Shown: in pieces, positions 17,288 through 25,888 of the stretch
How positions within the stretch are numbered: position 1 is the stretch's first letter
Layout of the letters: each line of letters starts with the position of its first letter
Assembly: GCF_002946835.1 (NCBI RefSeq)
Contig: NZ_CP026652.1
Location: 8,184,001 to 8,248,000 of the forward strand
Length of the DNA stretch: 64,000 bases
Direction of reading: 5' to 3'
Origin: Streptomyces dengpaensis
GTDB lineage: Bacteria > Actinomycetota > Actinomycetes > Streptomycetales > Streptomycetaceae
Made by a program: the position numbers and the translations under genes
The notes under the pieces: model-generated
Databases searched by the model: none
What the model was told of the DNA's origin: nothing
The model's input: the letters and a program-made list of their open reading frames with translations, nothing else

Positions 17288-17510
17288 TCAGTGCCGGGGG
17301 TCGTCGTCCCTCAGTTCGCCGCTGTGAGCGTCAACGAGCGTGCCGACGCGGCGACCGCCTCGGCGGTGGGCAACGGCTTCGGGCGCCCACAGCCGCAGCG
17401 CGACCTGCCCGGCAGCGGCCTCCTTCGGGCCAATGACCTCCTGGTACGGCACGAGCCGGGCGGCCCGGATGTGGGCGGCTCTGAACGAGGACGTCCAGGA
17501 CGTTGCCGTC
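17288..17510 (-). pseudogene. Possible 3' remnant of a threonyl-tRNA synthetase-like gene
   Basis: A minus-strand frame reads AAHIRAARLVPYQEVIGPKEAAAGQVALRLWAPEAVAHRRGGRRVGTLVDAHSGEL, which resembles the anticodon-binding C-terminus of ThrRS (IRxAxLxxVPYxxVIGxxEAxxGxVxxRLR). No start and no catalytic domain are present. The identification is tentative. The rest of 17264-17743 shows nothing I can name. Confidence 0.35.
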
Positions 17511-17743
17511 CTGGACCACCGCTCGCCACGTTACTGCCGCTCGCCGGTGACCTTGACGAACACCTCATACCTGACCTCCGCCGGGAACCGGGAACCGGCA
17601 CGCCCCTGTACGACGACGCCATGAATTCCCCTCCTGACGGCCAACGCCCGAGGATCGTCCCAGGCAGTCAGCCCGCCAACCAAGTCGTCAGTGCCTGATA
17701 ACGGCCTTGGTGACGGAGGTGGTACCAGGCGCGGCTGCGTCTC

Positions 17744-17770
17744 TGTCACAGATCAGAGCACCATCCGGTC
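17744..17770 (+). promoter_or_regulatory. ECF41/SigJ-type promoter, TGTCACA-N16-GGTC
   Basis: TGTCACA (17744-17750), 16 bases, GGTC (17767-17770), facing the SpoIIE-type phosphatase gene. Confidence 0.7.
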
Positions 17771-17965
17771 AATCACCCAAAAGATGCAAATTGGGTCGGA
17801 TTCGTGACCATATCGGCGTCTGGAATCGAGAGCGGAGGTGAGGCGCGGGTTGCTCCAGGTGTCCACCCTGCCGTGGCCCTGGCTGCCGCTGTCGCAGCCG
17901 TCCACGCATCGGCTTCCTGTGCCCGATACCGCCCCTCCGTCACCCATGTAAGGACAACATTTTCG

Positions 17966-20515
17966 ATGATGAGCACTACCAATGTGACGCTCGGTAAGCA
18001 CCGCAACGCGCGTGAGCCATCAGAGTTGGTGGTCGCGATGCTCGACGAGCCTGGGACGGTGGTCGCATGGACGCAGGCCGCCGAGCAGCTTGTCGGGTAT
18101 TCCGCCGGGGACGTTGTGGGCAGGTCTGCCGCACTCCTACTGTCATCGACCGAGGAAGCGCAGACGATATCGGCGTTCGTCGAGCAGTGCCGTGCCCAAG
18201 ACGGCTCGTCGGGCACGACGGCCGTGCGCCACCGAGACGGCCGCATCCTCCACGTCAACCTGCGGATCTCGATGTTGTGGGGGCAGCACGGAACGGTGCG
18301 GTGGCTCGTGTCGGTGACCCACATGGACACGCTCCCCGGGAAAGTGGTGAACGGATCGGTGCGGGAGTCACTTCTTGCCCGGGCACCGATCGGCATCGTC
18401 GTTCGTGACCCGCAGCTGCGTTGTACCTGGGTGAATGACACGATGGAGAGCCACGACGGCATTTGCCGTGAGCGACGGCTCGGGCGTCACATCAGTGATG
18501 CTTGGCCCGGCCCCAAGGCCGAAGCGCTCGACGTGGTGATGCGGCAGGTGCTGAAGAGCGGCACCACCAAGGTCCACGAGTTCCGGAGGTGGCTGCCGAC
18601 GGGCCCGCGACGGGAGCACACATTCGCGGGTTCGTGCTTCTGCCTCCAAGGCGCCGACGGTCAAGCGCTGGGGGTAGCCGTCATCAGCGTTGATGTCACC
18701 GAGAGCCAGCGGGCGCAGGAGTGCCTTGCCATCCTCAGCGAGGCCAGTACGCGCCTGGGCGGCACCCTGGACGTGATGCGGATCAGCCAGGAACTGGCCG
18801 ACCTTGCCGTGCCCCTGCTCGCCGACTACGCCGCCGTCGACCTTGAGCAGTCGGTCCCGTTCGGCGAAGGGCCCCCGGTCCACATCGGCCTCATGGGCGA
18901 GCGCCTGCCTATGTTCCGACGTGCCGGTCTGGCCTCGATCCGCCAAGGTGTCCCAGAATCCCCATGGGCGCGCGGTGAGTCGGTCCCCGTGCCGTCCGCC
19001 TCACCCTTCACCGAGGTCCTGCGCACCGGGTCTTCCCATCTGGAGCCGATCCTCGACACCGCACCGGGCACATGGATCGACCAGGACCCTGCACGGGCGC
19101 AGATGATCCATGAAAACGGCGTGCACTCCGTGATGGTCGTACCCATCCGTGCGCGGCGCGCCCTGCTGGGCGTGGCGTTTTTCATTCGCACCGAGAACCC
19201 GGTGCCGTTCCAGGAGTTCGATCTGATCCTGGCCGAAGAACTCGTCAGTCGCGCAGCGCTGACCTTGGACAATGCTCGCCAGTACACCCGCGAACAGACC
19301 GCGGCCCTCGCGCTGCAACGCAACCTGCTCCCTCACCGTTTGAGGGGCGGCATGGCAGTCGAGGCGGCCTCGCGCTACCTGCCCGCGGACATGGATCACG
19401 GCGTCGGGGGAGACTGGTTCGATGTGATCCCGCTGTCCGGCGCCCGGGTGGCCCTCGTGGTCGGCGATGTGGTCGGGCACGGCATCAACGCTGCCGCGAC
19501 CATGGGCAGGCTGCGCACCGCCGTCCACACGCTGGCCGACATGGAGCTGCCCCCCGACGAACTGCTGACCCACCTCGATGACACGGTCCAGCGACTGGCC
19601 GAGGAAGAGGCCGACGCCCCGGACCAGACCCCCGCGGTTGTGGGCGCCACCTGCCTGTATGCCGTCTACGACCCGGTCACCCGCCGGTGCACCATGGCAC
19701 GGGCCGGGCACCTCCCGCCCGCGATCATCGACCCGCAGGGCCGGGTCACCTTCCCCGACCTTCCCACCGGAGCCCCACTCGGCATCGGGCTGGGGGTCCC
19801 TTTCGAGGCCGTGGAGCTGGAACTGCCCGAGGGAAGTCTCCTCGCCCTGTACACCGACGGCCTGATCGAGAGCCGCGACCGCGACATCGACGTGGGAATG
19901 CACCGCCTGGGCGCCGCCCTGGCACAACCAGGCCTCTCCCTGGAAGACCTCTGCACCCGCGTGACGGAGACCTGCCCGGGTCGGGCACCGTCCGACGATG
20001 TCACCCTGCTCCTGGTCCGGACCCGCTCACTCAGCCCGACCCAGGTCGCCTCCTGGAAGCTGCCGGGTGACCTGACCGCTGTCCGCAGCGCCCGGCACAT
20101 GGCAGCCCGCCAGCTGACCGAATGGGGCCTGGAAGGTCTCAAGGACCCCACCAATCTGATTGTCAGTGAACTGGTCACCAACGCCGTCTGCCACAGCACC
20201 GGCCCGATCGGTCTGCGTCTGATCCAGCACCAAGTCCTGACCTGCGAGGTGTTCGATACCAGCGTCGGCTCCCCGCATCTGCGTCGCGCACGCACCATCG
20301 ACGAGAACGGCCGCGGCCTGTTCCTGGTTGCCCAGCTGTCCCGCAGATGGGGCTCCCGATCGCTATCGGACGGCAAGGTCGTCTGGGCCGAAGAAGACCT
20401 GGGCCCCGCACCCTCACAGGCACGGGCCTTCGGCACGCCGCCCGCACTTGAGGAGCAACTGGAAGACGCCTCCCCATCGCGAGCATCCGACATGCACGTC
20501 AACCAACAAGAATGA
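17966..20515 (+). CDS. PAS-GAF-SpoIIE phosphatase-anti-sigma kinase protein
   Basis: 849 residues, a multidomain regulator of the partner-switching type. Two PAS-like domains (about 15-130 and 133-250, the second around APIGIVVRDPQLRCTWVND), a GAF domain (about 255-450), a SpoIIE/PP2C phosphatase (about 455-690, with GGDWFDVIPL, VVGDVVGHG and SDDVTLLLVRT as metal-binding motifs) and a C-terminal GHKL anti-sigma kinase-like ATPase (about 705-815, NLIVSELVTNAVCHS and DENGRGLFLVAQLS). Such proteins set the phosphorylation state of STAS anti-anti-sigma factors. I chose the ATG at 17966 over a GTG at 17804, which has no ribosome-binding site but lies only 34 bases after the SigJ-type promoter, so a 54-residue extension cannot be excluded. 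Confidence 0.92.
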   Translation: MMSTTNVTLGKHRNAREPSELVVAMLDEPGTVVAWTQAAEQLVGYSAGDVVGRSAALLLSSTEEAQTISAFVEQCRAQDGSSGTTAVRHRDGRILHVNLRISMLWGQHGTVRWLVSVTHMDTLPGKVVNGSVRESLLARAPIGIVVRDPQLRCTWVNDTMESHDGICRERRLGRHISDAWPGPKAEALDVVMRQVLKSGTTKVHEFRRWLPTGPRREHTFAGSCFCLQGADGQALGVAVISVDVTESQRAQECLAILSEASTRLGGTLDVMRISQELADLAVPLLADYAAVDLEQSVPFGEGPPVHIGLMGERLPMFRRAGLASIRQGVPESPWARGESVPVPSASPFTEVLRTGSSHLEPILDTAPGTWIDQDPARAQMIHENGVHSVMVVPIRARRALLGVAFFIRTENPVPFQEFDLILAEELVSRAALTLDNARQYTREQTAALALQRNLLPHRLRGGMAVEAASRYLPADMDHGVGGDWFDVIPLSGARVALVVGDVVGHGINAAATMGRLRTAVHTLADMELPPDELLTHLDDTVQRLAEEEADAPDQTPAVVGATCLYAVYDPVTRRCTMARAGHLPPAIIDPQGRVTFPDLPTGAPLGIGLGVPFEAVELELPEGSLLALYTDGLIESRDRDIDVGMHRLGAALAQPGLSLEDLCTRVTETCPGRAPSDDVTLLLVRTRSLSPTQVASWKLPGDLTAVRSARHMAARQLTEWGLEGLKDPTNLIVSELVTNAVCHSTGPIGLRLIQHQVLTCEVFDTSVGSPHLRRARTIDENGRGLFLVAQLSRRWGSRSLSDGKVVWAEEDLGPAPSQARAFGTPPALEEQLEDASPSRASDMHVNQQE

Positions 20516-20567
20516 AAGGGCGCGTGCCGCCCCGGCACGTCCTCCGCATGAGCGCCCCGGACGCGCG

Positions 20568-21068
20568 AGAACCGATCGCAGATCATCGAGGACTGCACGC
20601 TGACCGAACGCGTCACCGAGCGTCTCACCGACCGGCAGGCGGCGGACGTCGTCCGCTGCCGTCTGGACCGGAAGTACTGTCTCAGTCTCGAACTGCATGA
20701 TCCGGGCTCTGACTTCACGGTCCTGAGCTAATTCCGTGACCGGGTGGCCGAAGGCGACTGCGCGGACCGGCTTTTGGTGCTGTTCGTGGGCTGGCTTGCA
20801 GAGGCTGGGCCGGTCAAGCGACGGGGCGGATCCGCGCGATCTCGAGGCCCACTACGGGGGGAAGGTCACCGCGGACGGCCAGCGCGACTGGATCGGTGAT
20901 CGCGCTCACCAGACGGAGACCTGCGATGAGACGAGCCCGAACGTCATCGTTCAGGTCGTCACCCGCCCGGCATCGCAGCAGGACATCGATGACCTCGACG
21001 GCATTCACAAACAACTGGCCAGGGCTATCAGCGCCTCGAGCACGTCGTCGACGGCGGCTACGCCGTAG
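20568..21068 (+). pseudogene. Decayed IS1182-family transposase
   Basis: Recognisable pieces in order: TERVTERLTDRQAADVVRCRLDRKYCLSLELHDPGSDFTVLS, an in-frame TAA, then FRDRVAEGDCADRLLVLFVGWLAEAGPVKRRG, then a shifted frame with DPRDLEAHYGGK and TETCDETSPNVIVQVVTRPASQQDIDDLDGIHKQLA. This is the N-terminal and first catalytic part of an IS1182 transposase; the C-terminal half is gone. It is not part of the IS1182 element at 45076-45920, which preserves the other half. Confidence 0.8.
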
Positions 21069-21151
21069 ACGAGGGCTACCTCGTCGCCGGTTTACGGACG
21101 GTGCCGTCCGGCATGGCACTGAGATGGATGCCGCTCCTGATCGTTGTGTGA

Positions 21152-21165
21152 CACCTCTGGAGGTG
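21152..21165. promoter_or_regulatory. Palindrome CACCTCTGGAGGTG, candidate TetR operator
   Basis: A 6+2+6 palindrome 44 bases upstream of the TetR-family gene. TetR proteins usually bind such palindromes near their own start. Binding by this regulator is inferred from position only. Confidence 0.4.
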
Positions 21166-21208
21166 ATATCAGTGGTGACGCAACATATGAATCGGGGTTC
21201 AGAGCATC

Positions 21209-21862
21209 ATGGCCTATCGATCCACGGCCCGTACAGAGGCGAAACGGCTTGCCCATCGCGAGCGGCTGCTGGAGGCCGCGCGCGGTCTGCTGGCCGAGGG
21301 CGGCTACGCCGCGGCCAGCGTCTCCGCGCTTGCCGAGCGGGCGGGGGTGGCCACCGGCAGCGTCTACAACCACTTCGCGTCCAAGCAGGAACTGCTCGCA
21401 GCGGTCTTCCGGCACATCGCCGGGCACGAGCTTGCCGCCGTACGAGAGGCGGTACACGCCGAGAGCGGCGCGGCGGAGCAGCTGCGGGCCCTGGTCGAGG
21501 CCTTCTCGTACCGGGCCCTGCGAGCACGCCGGACCGCCTGGGCGATGATCGCCGAACCGGTCGATCCGCTCGTCGAGGCCGAGCGTCTGACCTACCGGCG
21601 TGGCTATCACGCCCTGGCCGAGGAGACCATCGCGGCCGGCATCGCCTCCGGTGAACTTCCCCCGCAGGACGCCCGGTTGTCGGCGGCCGCCGTGACCGGG
21701 GCGATCAGCGAGGCGCTTCTCGGCCCGCTCTCACCGGTCAGCGAGCAGACCGAACCCGAGCCGGTGGTCGAGGCCATCGCCGCACTGTCCCTGCGGGCGG
21801 TCGGCGCCGCCGACAGACCCGATCAGCAGCACACCGACCATCAGAGAGGGCTCCCGTCATGA
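21209..21862 (+). CDS. TetR-family regulator of the acyl-CoA dehydrogenase pair
   Basis: 217 residues. The N-terminal TetR helix-turn-helix is clear: LLEAARGLLAEGGYAAASVSALAERAGVATGSVYNHFASKQELLAAVF. The C-terminal ligand domain contains RRTAWAMIAEPVDPLVEAERLTYRRGYHALAEETIAAGIASGELP, a pattern seen in TetR regulators of fatty-acid or acyl-CoA metabolism. Its stop codon overlaps the start of the acyl-CoA dehydrogenase gene (ATGA), so the two are translationally coupled. Local control of the downstream pair, with an acyl-CoA as likely signal, is inferred. Confidence 0.92.
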   Translation: MAYRSTARTEAKRLAHRERLLEAARGLLAEGGYAAASVSALAERAGVATGSVYNHFASKQELLAAVFRHIAGHELAAVREAVHAESGAAEQLRALVEAFSYRALRARRTAWAMIAEPVDPLVEAERLTYRRGYHALAEETIAAGIASGELPPQDARLSAAAVTGAISEALLGPLSPVSEQTEPEPVVEAIAALSLRAVGAADRPDQQHTDHQRGLPS

Positions 21863-23553
21863 CGGTGACCGAATTCCCGGCCGGTATCCGGCCCGCACAG
21901 CACCGGACGCATGACGTGGTCAACCAGGCACCACGCCGGGTCGACATCGACGAGTACGGCACGAATCAGCCCCTCATGGAGGGCGTACGGCAGTACGGGG
22001 CGGCCTGGCACGATCGGGAGCTGCACGAGATCGGCGCGCTGGTCGGCTCGGAGAAGTTCCAGAGCTGGGCGGAGTCGGCCCACACCTCCCCGCCCGAGCT
22101 GCGCACGCACGACCGGTACGGCAACCGGGTCGACGAGGTCGACTTCCACCCCGCCTACCACGACGTACTCGGCGCGGCCGTGCGCCATGGCGCGCACACC
22201 TCGGGCTGGGCCGACCCCAAGCCCGGCGGTGCCGTGGCACGGGCGGCGACGTTCATGCTGTTCGCCCAGATCGAGCCGGGCCACGCCTGCCCGACATCGA
22301 TGGCGCACGCCGTGGTCCCGGTCCTCCAGCGCGACCCGGAGGTGGGCCGGGACTGGCTGCCGGGCCTGCTCAGCCGCTCCTACGACCCGCGCATGATCGC
22401 GCCGGGCCTGAAGTCGGGTCTCATGTTCGGCATGGGGATGACGGAGAAGCAGGGCGGCTCCGACGTACGGGCCAACACCACCGTGGCGGCACCCGTGCTC
22501 TCCGACCCGGACGGCCGGGTCCATCTGCTCACCGGCCACAAGTGGTTCTTCTCCGCCCCGCAGTCCGACGCCTTCCTCGTCCTGGCCCAGGCCGATGCTG
22601 GGCTGACCTGCTTCCTCGTGCCCCGCGTGCTGCCCGACGGCACCCGCAACACCATCGGTATCCAGCGGCTGAAGAACAAACTGGGGAACAAGTCGAACGC
22701 CTCCTCCGAGGTGGAGTTCGACGGCACCTGGGCGCAGCGGATCGGTGAGCCGGGCCGTGGCGTGCCCACCATCATCGAGATGGTCAACCACACGCGCCTC
22801 GACTGTGTGCTCGGGACCACCGCGGGCATGCGTCAGTCCTTGTCCGAGGCCGTCTGGCACGCCCGGCACCGCCGCGCTTTCGGGGCCCGCCTGACCGAAC
22901 AGCCGGCCATGACGGCGGTCCTGGCCGACCTGGCATTGGAGACCGAGGCCGCCACCTGGACCGCGCTGCGCCTTGCGCACGCGTACGAGGCCGGCAGCGG
23001 CGAGTCCGAGGCGATGTTCCGGCGGCTGGCCACCGCGGTGTCCAAGTACTGGATCTGCAAGCGCGGCCCTCAGCACGCCTACGAGGCGCTGGAGTGTCTG
23101 GGCGGCAACGGCTACACGGAGGACTGGCCGCTGGCCCGCCGCTACCGCGAACAGCCCCTGCTGGCCGTGTGGGAAGGGTCCGGCAACGTCATCGCGCTCG
23201 ACGTGCTGCGAGGCATCGCCAAGACGCCGCAGTCGCTGGACGCCTTCTGGGCCGAACTGGAACAGACGGCCGGAATCCACGCCGTGCTCGACACACACCT
23301 GCGCCGCGTACGGCAGGAGCTGTCACGGGATCTGCGTGACCCGGTCGCCGCACAGACCCGCGCCCGCGCCACGGTCGAGGGCATGGCACTGGCCCTCCAG
23401 TCCTCGCTGATGCTCCGGCACGCGCCCGCCCCCATGGCGGAGGCGTTCATCGCTGCGCGACTCGGCGAGGGCCGCGGACATCACTACGGCATCCTGCCGC
23501 ATGGCACCGACGCCGCCGCGATCGTGGAACGCCACGCCGCGGACAGCATCTGA
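21859..23553 (+). CDS. Acyl-CoA dehydrogenase, AidB-like
   Basis: 564 residues, longer than short-chain acyl-CoA dehydrogenases and close to the AidB/isovaleryl-CoA dehydrogenase subgroup. Motifs: FGMGMTEKQGGSDVRANTT (FAD and substrate contact), the Arg/Gly-rich RRAFGARLTEQPAM, LECLGGNGYTEDWPLARRYREQ and the AidB-typical WEGSGNVIALDVLRG. Family members oxidise acyl-CoA with FAD; E. coli AidB also binds DNA in the alkylation response. Nothing here shows the substrate. It overlaps the TetR gene by four bases and is followed after 65 bases by a thioesterase gene. Confidence 0.93.
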   Translation: MTVTEFPAGIRPAQHRTHDVVNQAPRRVDIDEYGTNQPLMEGVRQYGAAWHDRELHEIGALVGSEKFQSWAESAHTSPPELRTHDRYGNRVDEVDFHPAYHDVLGAAVRHGAHTSGWADPKPGGAVARAATFMLFAQIEPGHACPTSMAHAVVPVLQRDPEVGRDWLPGLLSRSYDPRMIAPGLKSGLMFGMGMTEKQGGSDVRANTTVAAPVLSDPDGRVHLLTGHKWFFSAPQSDAFLVLAQADAGLTCFLVPRVLPDGTRNTIGIQRLKNKLGNKSNASSEVEFDGTWAQRIGEPGRGVPTIIEMVNHTRLDCVLGTTAGMRQSLSEAVWHARHRRAFGARLTEQPAMTAVLADLALETEAATWTALRLAHAYEAGSGESEAMFRRLATAVSKYWICKRGPQHAYEALECLGGNGYTEDWPLARRYREQPLLAVWEGSGNVIALDVLRGIAKTPQSLDAFWAELEQTAGIHAVLDTHLRRVRQELSRDLRDPVAAQTRARATVEGMALALQSSLMLRHAPAPMAEAFIAARLGEGRGHHYGILPHGTDAAAIVERHAADSI

Positions 23554-23618
23554 CAGAACCCGAAGGTCCGGCTCCAGTACCCGGGTTATGCGGGGCTACA
23601 CAGAAAAGGCGGCTGGTC

Positions 23619-24410
23619 ATGTCAGAGCCCGAGGCGTTCTTCGAGCGGCTCTCCGAGAACCGATTCGCACCCACCGAAGGCACCCGGGGTCCCTGGGATC
23701 CCGGCGCTCAGCACGCGGGCCCGCCCGCCGCACTCCTGGGCCGTGCCGTCACCGAGCGCCCCGGGGGCCGCACCGACATGCGTGTCTCCAGGATCACGTA
23801 CGAGATCCTGCGTCCGGTCCCGATCCGCCCGCTGCAGACGTCGACCCAGGTAGTGCGCGCCGGGCGGAACGTCGAACTCGTCGAGGCCACGCTGACACCC
23901 GACGGCGGCGAGCCGGTGATGCTGGCCAGGGCGCTGCGTATCAGAACGGCCACGGAGCCGGGCCCCGTGGTCAGCCAGGGGCCGCTCGTGGCGCCGCCCG
24001 GCGATGGCGGCAGCGGGAGGTTCTTCCCCGTTCCGTGGGACATCGGCTACCACACCTCGATGGACTGGCGGTTCACCGCGGGCGCATTCACCGAACGCGG
24101 CCCCGCGACGTGCTGGATGCGCATGCGCATACCGCTCATCGCGGGCGATGAACCGCAGCCGCTGGACCGGGTCCTGGTGGCCGCCGACTCCGGAAACGGC
24201 GTCAGTAACGTACTCGACCCAGCCCGGCACCTCTTCGTCAACGCCGACCTGACGGTCCATCTGCACCGGTACCCGGTCGGCGAGTGGGTGTGCCTCGACG
24301 CCCGTACGAGTGTGGACTCGGGCGGTGTCGGACTCGCCGACACGCAACTGCACGACGAGAAGGGACCCATCGGGCGGAGTGCGCAAAGCCTGTACGTCGC
24401 GCCGCGCTGA
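23619..24410 (+). CDS. Thioesterase-family protein (double hot-dog)
   Basis: 263 residues with the TesB-like acyl-CoA thioesterase arrangement: an N-terminal hot-dog half (GPWDPGAQHAGPPAALLGRAVTERP, then RVSRITYEILRPVPIRP) and a second half (WMRMRIPLIAGDEPQPLDRVLVAADSGNGVSNVLDPARHLFVNADLTVHLHRYPVGEWVCLDARTSVDSGGVGLADTQLHDEKGPIGRSAQSL). It would hydrolyse an acyl-CoA. Its place after the acyl-CoA dehydrogenase suggests release of the product of the same pathway (inference). Confidence 0.9.
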   Translation: MSEPEAFFERLSENRFAPTEGTRGPWDPGAQHAGPPAALLGRAVTERPGGRTDMRVSRITYEILRPVPIRPLQTSTQVVRAGRNVELVEATLTPDGGEPVMLARALRIRTATEPGPVVSQGPLVAPPGDGGSGRFFPVPWDIGYHTSMDWRFTAGAFTERGPATCWMRMRIPLIAGDEPQPLDRVLVAADSGNGVSNVLDPARHLFVNADLTVHLHRYPVGEWVCLDARTSVDSGGVGLADTQLHDEKGPIGRSAQSLYVAPR

Positions 24411-25002
24411 CACCGCGGGCCTGTGCCCAGGACGGAGCGAGTGTCTCGTCCGGAGGCGAGTAGCCTGGTCAGGCAGTGCACGGTCCTGGATATCCGCGAC
24501 CCGTCAGGGGAGTGCGGGGAGTTCGCCCTTGCCGAGCCGGTCCCGGAGGATGAACTTCTGGGTCTGCGTGCCGAGGCGCCGCGATGGTCACCGGCTTCCT
24601 GCGACGTTCCGGCGGCGCCGCCCATTCCGAAGACGAGGCTGCGGTCAAGCATCTGTGCCGAACGGCTGTCTCTGCACTTGGAAGCCCCGCCTGAACGGGG
24701 CACTCGTTCGCCGCAGCACGACCCGGCGCGACCCTGATCCCGTCCCTCGAACAGCCACGCGCGGTACGTGCGGTGAAGGCGTGCCGCGTGTTGGCCCGCA
24801 CCTGGTTCGGATCATGGTCGAGCGTGCCCCCCCACGGCGGTCACCTCGCGACCTGCGTCGACGCGCGCCTCCAACCCAGCCCGCACCACACCTGGCACCT
24901 GCACTTCGCCGACGCCGGCCACCCCAGAAGCCACTGCCCGGCCTTCCTCACGCCAGACCGGAAACCGCGGCACGTCGACGCGTCAGCGCCGCATGGTGCG
25001 CA
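24411..25002. other. Gene-free stretch with possible debris
   Basis: No intact gene. A minus-strand frame near 24490-24580 reads LGTQTQKFILRDRLGKGELPALP, which is reminiscent of the C-terminus of an AMP-dependent acyl-CoA ligase, but it is too short to name. The remainder shows nothing I recognise. Confidence 0.3.
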
Positions 25003-25686
25003 TCAACCACACTGTGCGGGCAGCAGTGAGTACGTGCGCCCCGCGCGCCCCCACTCGCCCCACTCCGGCTTCAGTCCGGCGTCCATCGCGCGCAAGCACG
25101 GCCGCCCAATGTGGGCGTAGACCAGGCGCCGCACCTGGTGCCGCTCAGCCTCTCGGCCAACCTCCCGGACGTGGGCGTAGACCAGGCGCCGCACCTGGTG
25201 CCGCTCAGCCTCTCGGCCAACCTCCCGGACGTGAGCGTGGCCGCCGACCCCGCCTCGGAACCGGATCCGCCGATCCCAGCCGGCTGCCTCCGCGAACATC
25301 AGGTCCGCGCCCATCGCCCAGGACGGGAACTCCCAGAACTCCGGCGCCCAAACGGCCACGACACCGTCGGCCTCGATCCTGTAGCCGCAGGTCGGGTGCG
25401 AGGTGTGCGCGACCGAACACGCACGGATCACCAGTTCGCCCCATTCACAGTCGGCTCTTCGGGCCTCGAGGCCACGGTCTGCCGCCATCCTTTGCAGGGC
25501 GGAGCGGAGTTCGGCCTGCTCGTCGGTTACCAGCCACGCGTCCAGGCGCGGAGGCGGATCGGCCCCAGGGCCCGCGTCGAATGCGATCCGGCGGCCGCGG
25601 TAGCGCACCAGCAGGCCGGCGGGTGCGCATCGCGGCGAGTTCATCGCGCCCACGCCCAGCAGCGTCATTCGCAGGTGCCACGCCAC
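25003..25686 (-). CDS. MBL-fold hydrolase-like protein with a duplicated 20-residue segment
   Basis: 227 residues from a GTG at 25686 that follows GGGAGG; an ATG at 25668 is the alternative. The order MTLLGVGAMNSPRCAPAGLLVRYRGRRIAFDAGPG, LDAWLVTD, VAHTSHPTCGYRIEADGVVAVWAPEF, DLMFAEAAGWDRRIRF, GGVGGHAHVREVGREAERH, LVYAHIGRPC fits a metallo-beta-lactamase-fold protein of the kind common in actinobacteria, though the classical HxHxDH cluster is absent, so hydrolase activity is uncertain. The segment AHVREVGREAERHQVRRLVY occurs twice in tandem because of an exact 60-bp duplication (25111-25230), inserted just before the conserved AHIGRP motif. Confidence 0.75.
   Translation of the reverse strand: MAWHLRMTLLGVGAMNSPRCAPAGLLVRYRGRRIAFDAGPGADPPPRLDAWLVTDEQAELRSALQRMAADRGLEARRADCEWGELVIRACSVAHTSHPTCGYRIEADGVVAVWAPEFWEFPSWAMGADLMFAEAAGWDRRIRFRGGVGGHAHVREVGREAERHQVRRLVYAHVREVGREAERHQVRRLVYAHIGRPCLRAMDAGLKPEWGEWGRAGRTYSLLPAQCG
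25111..25230. repeat. Exact 60-bp tandem duplication
   Basis: 25111-25170 and 25171-25230 are identical. The unit is a multiple of three, so the reading frame of the MBL-fold gene is kept. A third, diverging start (GTGAGCGTGG) follows. Confidence 0.97.
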
Positions 25687-25888
25687 CGCGCTCACCTCCC
25701 GGCCGGGACCCGTACCAGACGCCTGCCCGTTTGCGGCCCCGACGTCCCCGGCGGCCCGGAGGGGCGCCCGAAAGCGAGCGGCATTCCCAGCGTCCATCGC
25801 CCTCCCGGCCGTGTTACCCGGCACCAGCCGGGTACCCCGCCTTGGCGAGGGCCCGATGCCGTCCACCGCGCCGAGACAGGGAGTCACC

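Noticed and set aside
18485..18507. CGTCACA inside the SpoIIE gene as a SigJ promoter
   Set aside because: No GGTC or TGTC at 16 bases, and it is internal to a coding sequence.
21147..21153. TGTGACA upstream of the TetR gene as a further SigJ site
   Set aside because: At the correct 16-base spacing the -10 bases read CATC on the minus strand, and there is no gene in that direction.
24423..24737. Plus-strand frame after the thioesterase gene as a fourth gene of that set
   Set aside because: No domain, poor start signal, and the opposite strand shows at least as much possible remnant sequence.
25111..25230. Tandem repeat as a CRISPR array
   Set aside because: Two directly adjoining identical 60-bp units without spacers, inside an open reading frame; it is a duplication, not an array. 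No CRISPR-like array was found in the window.
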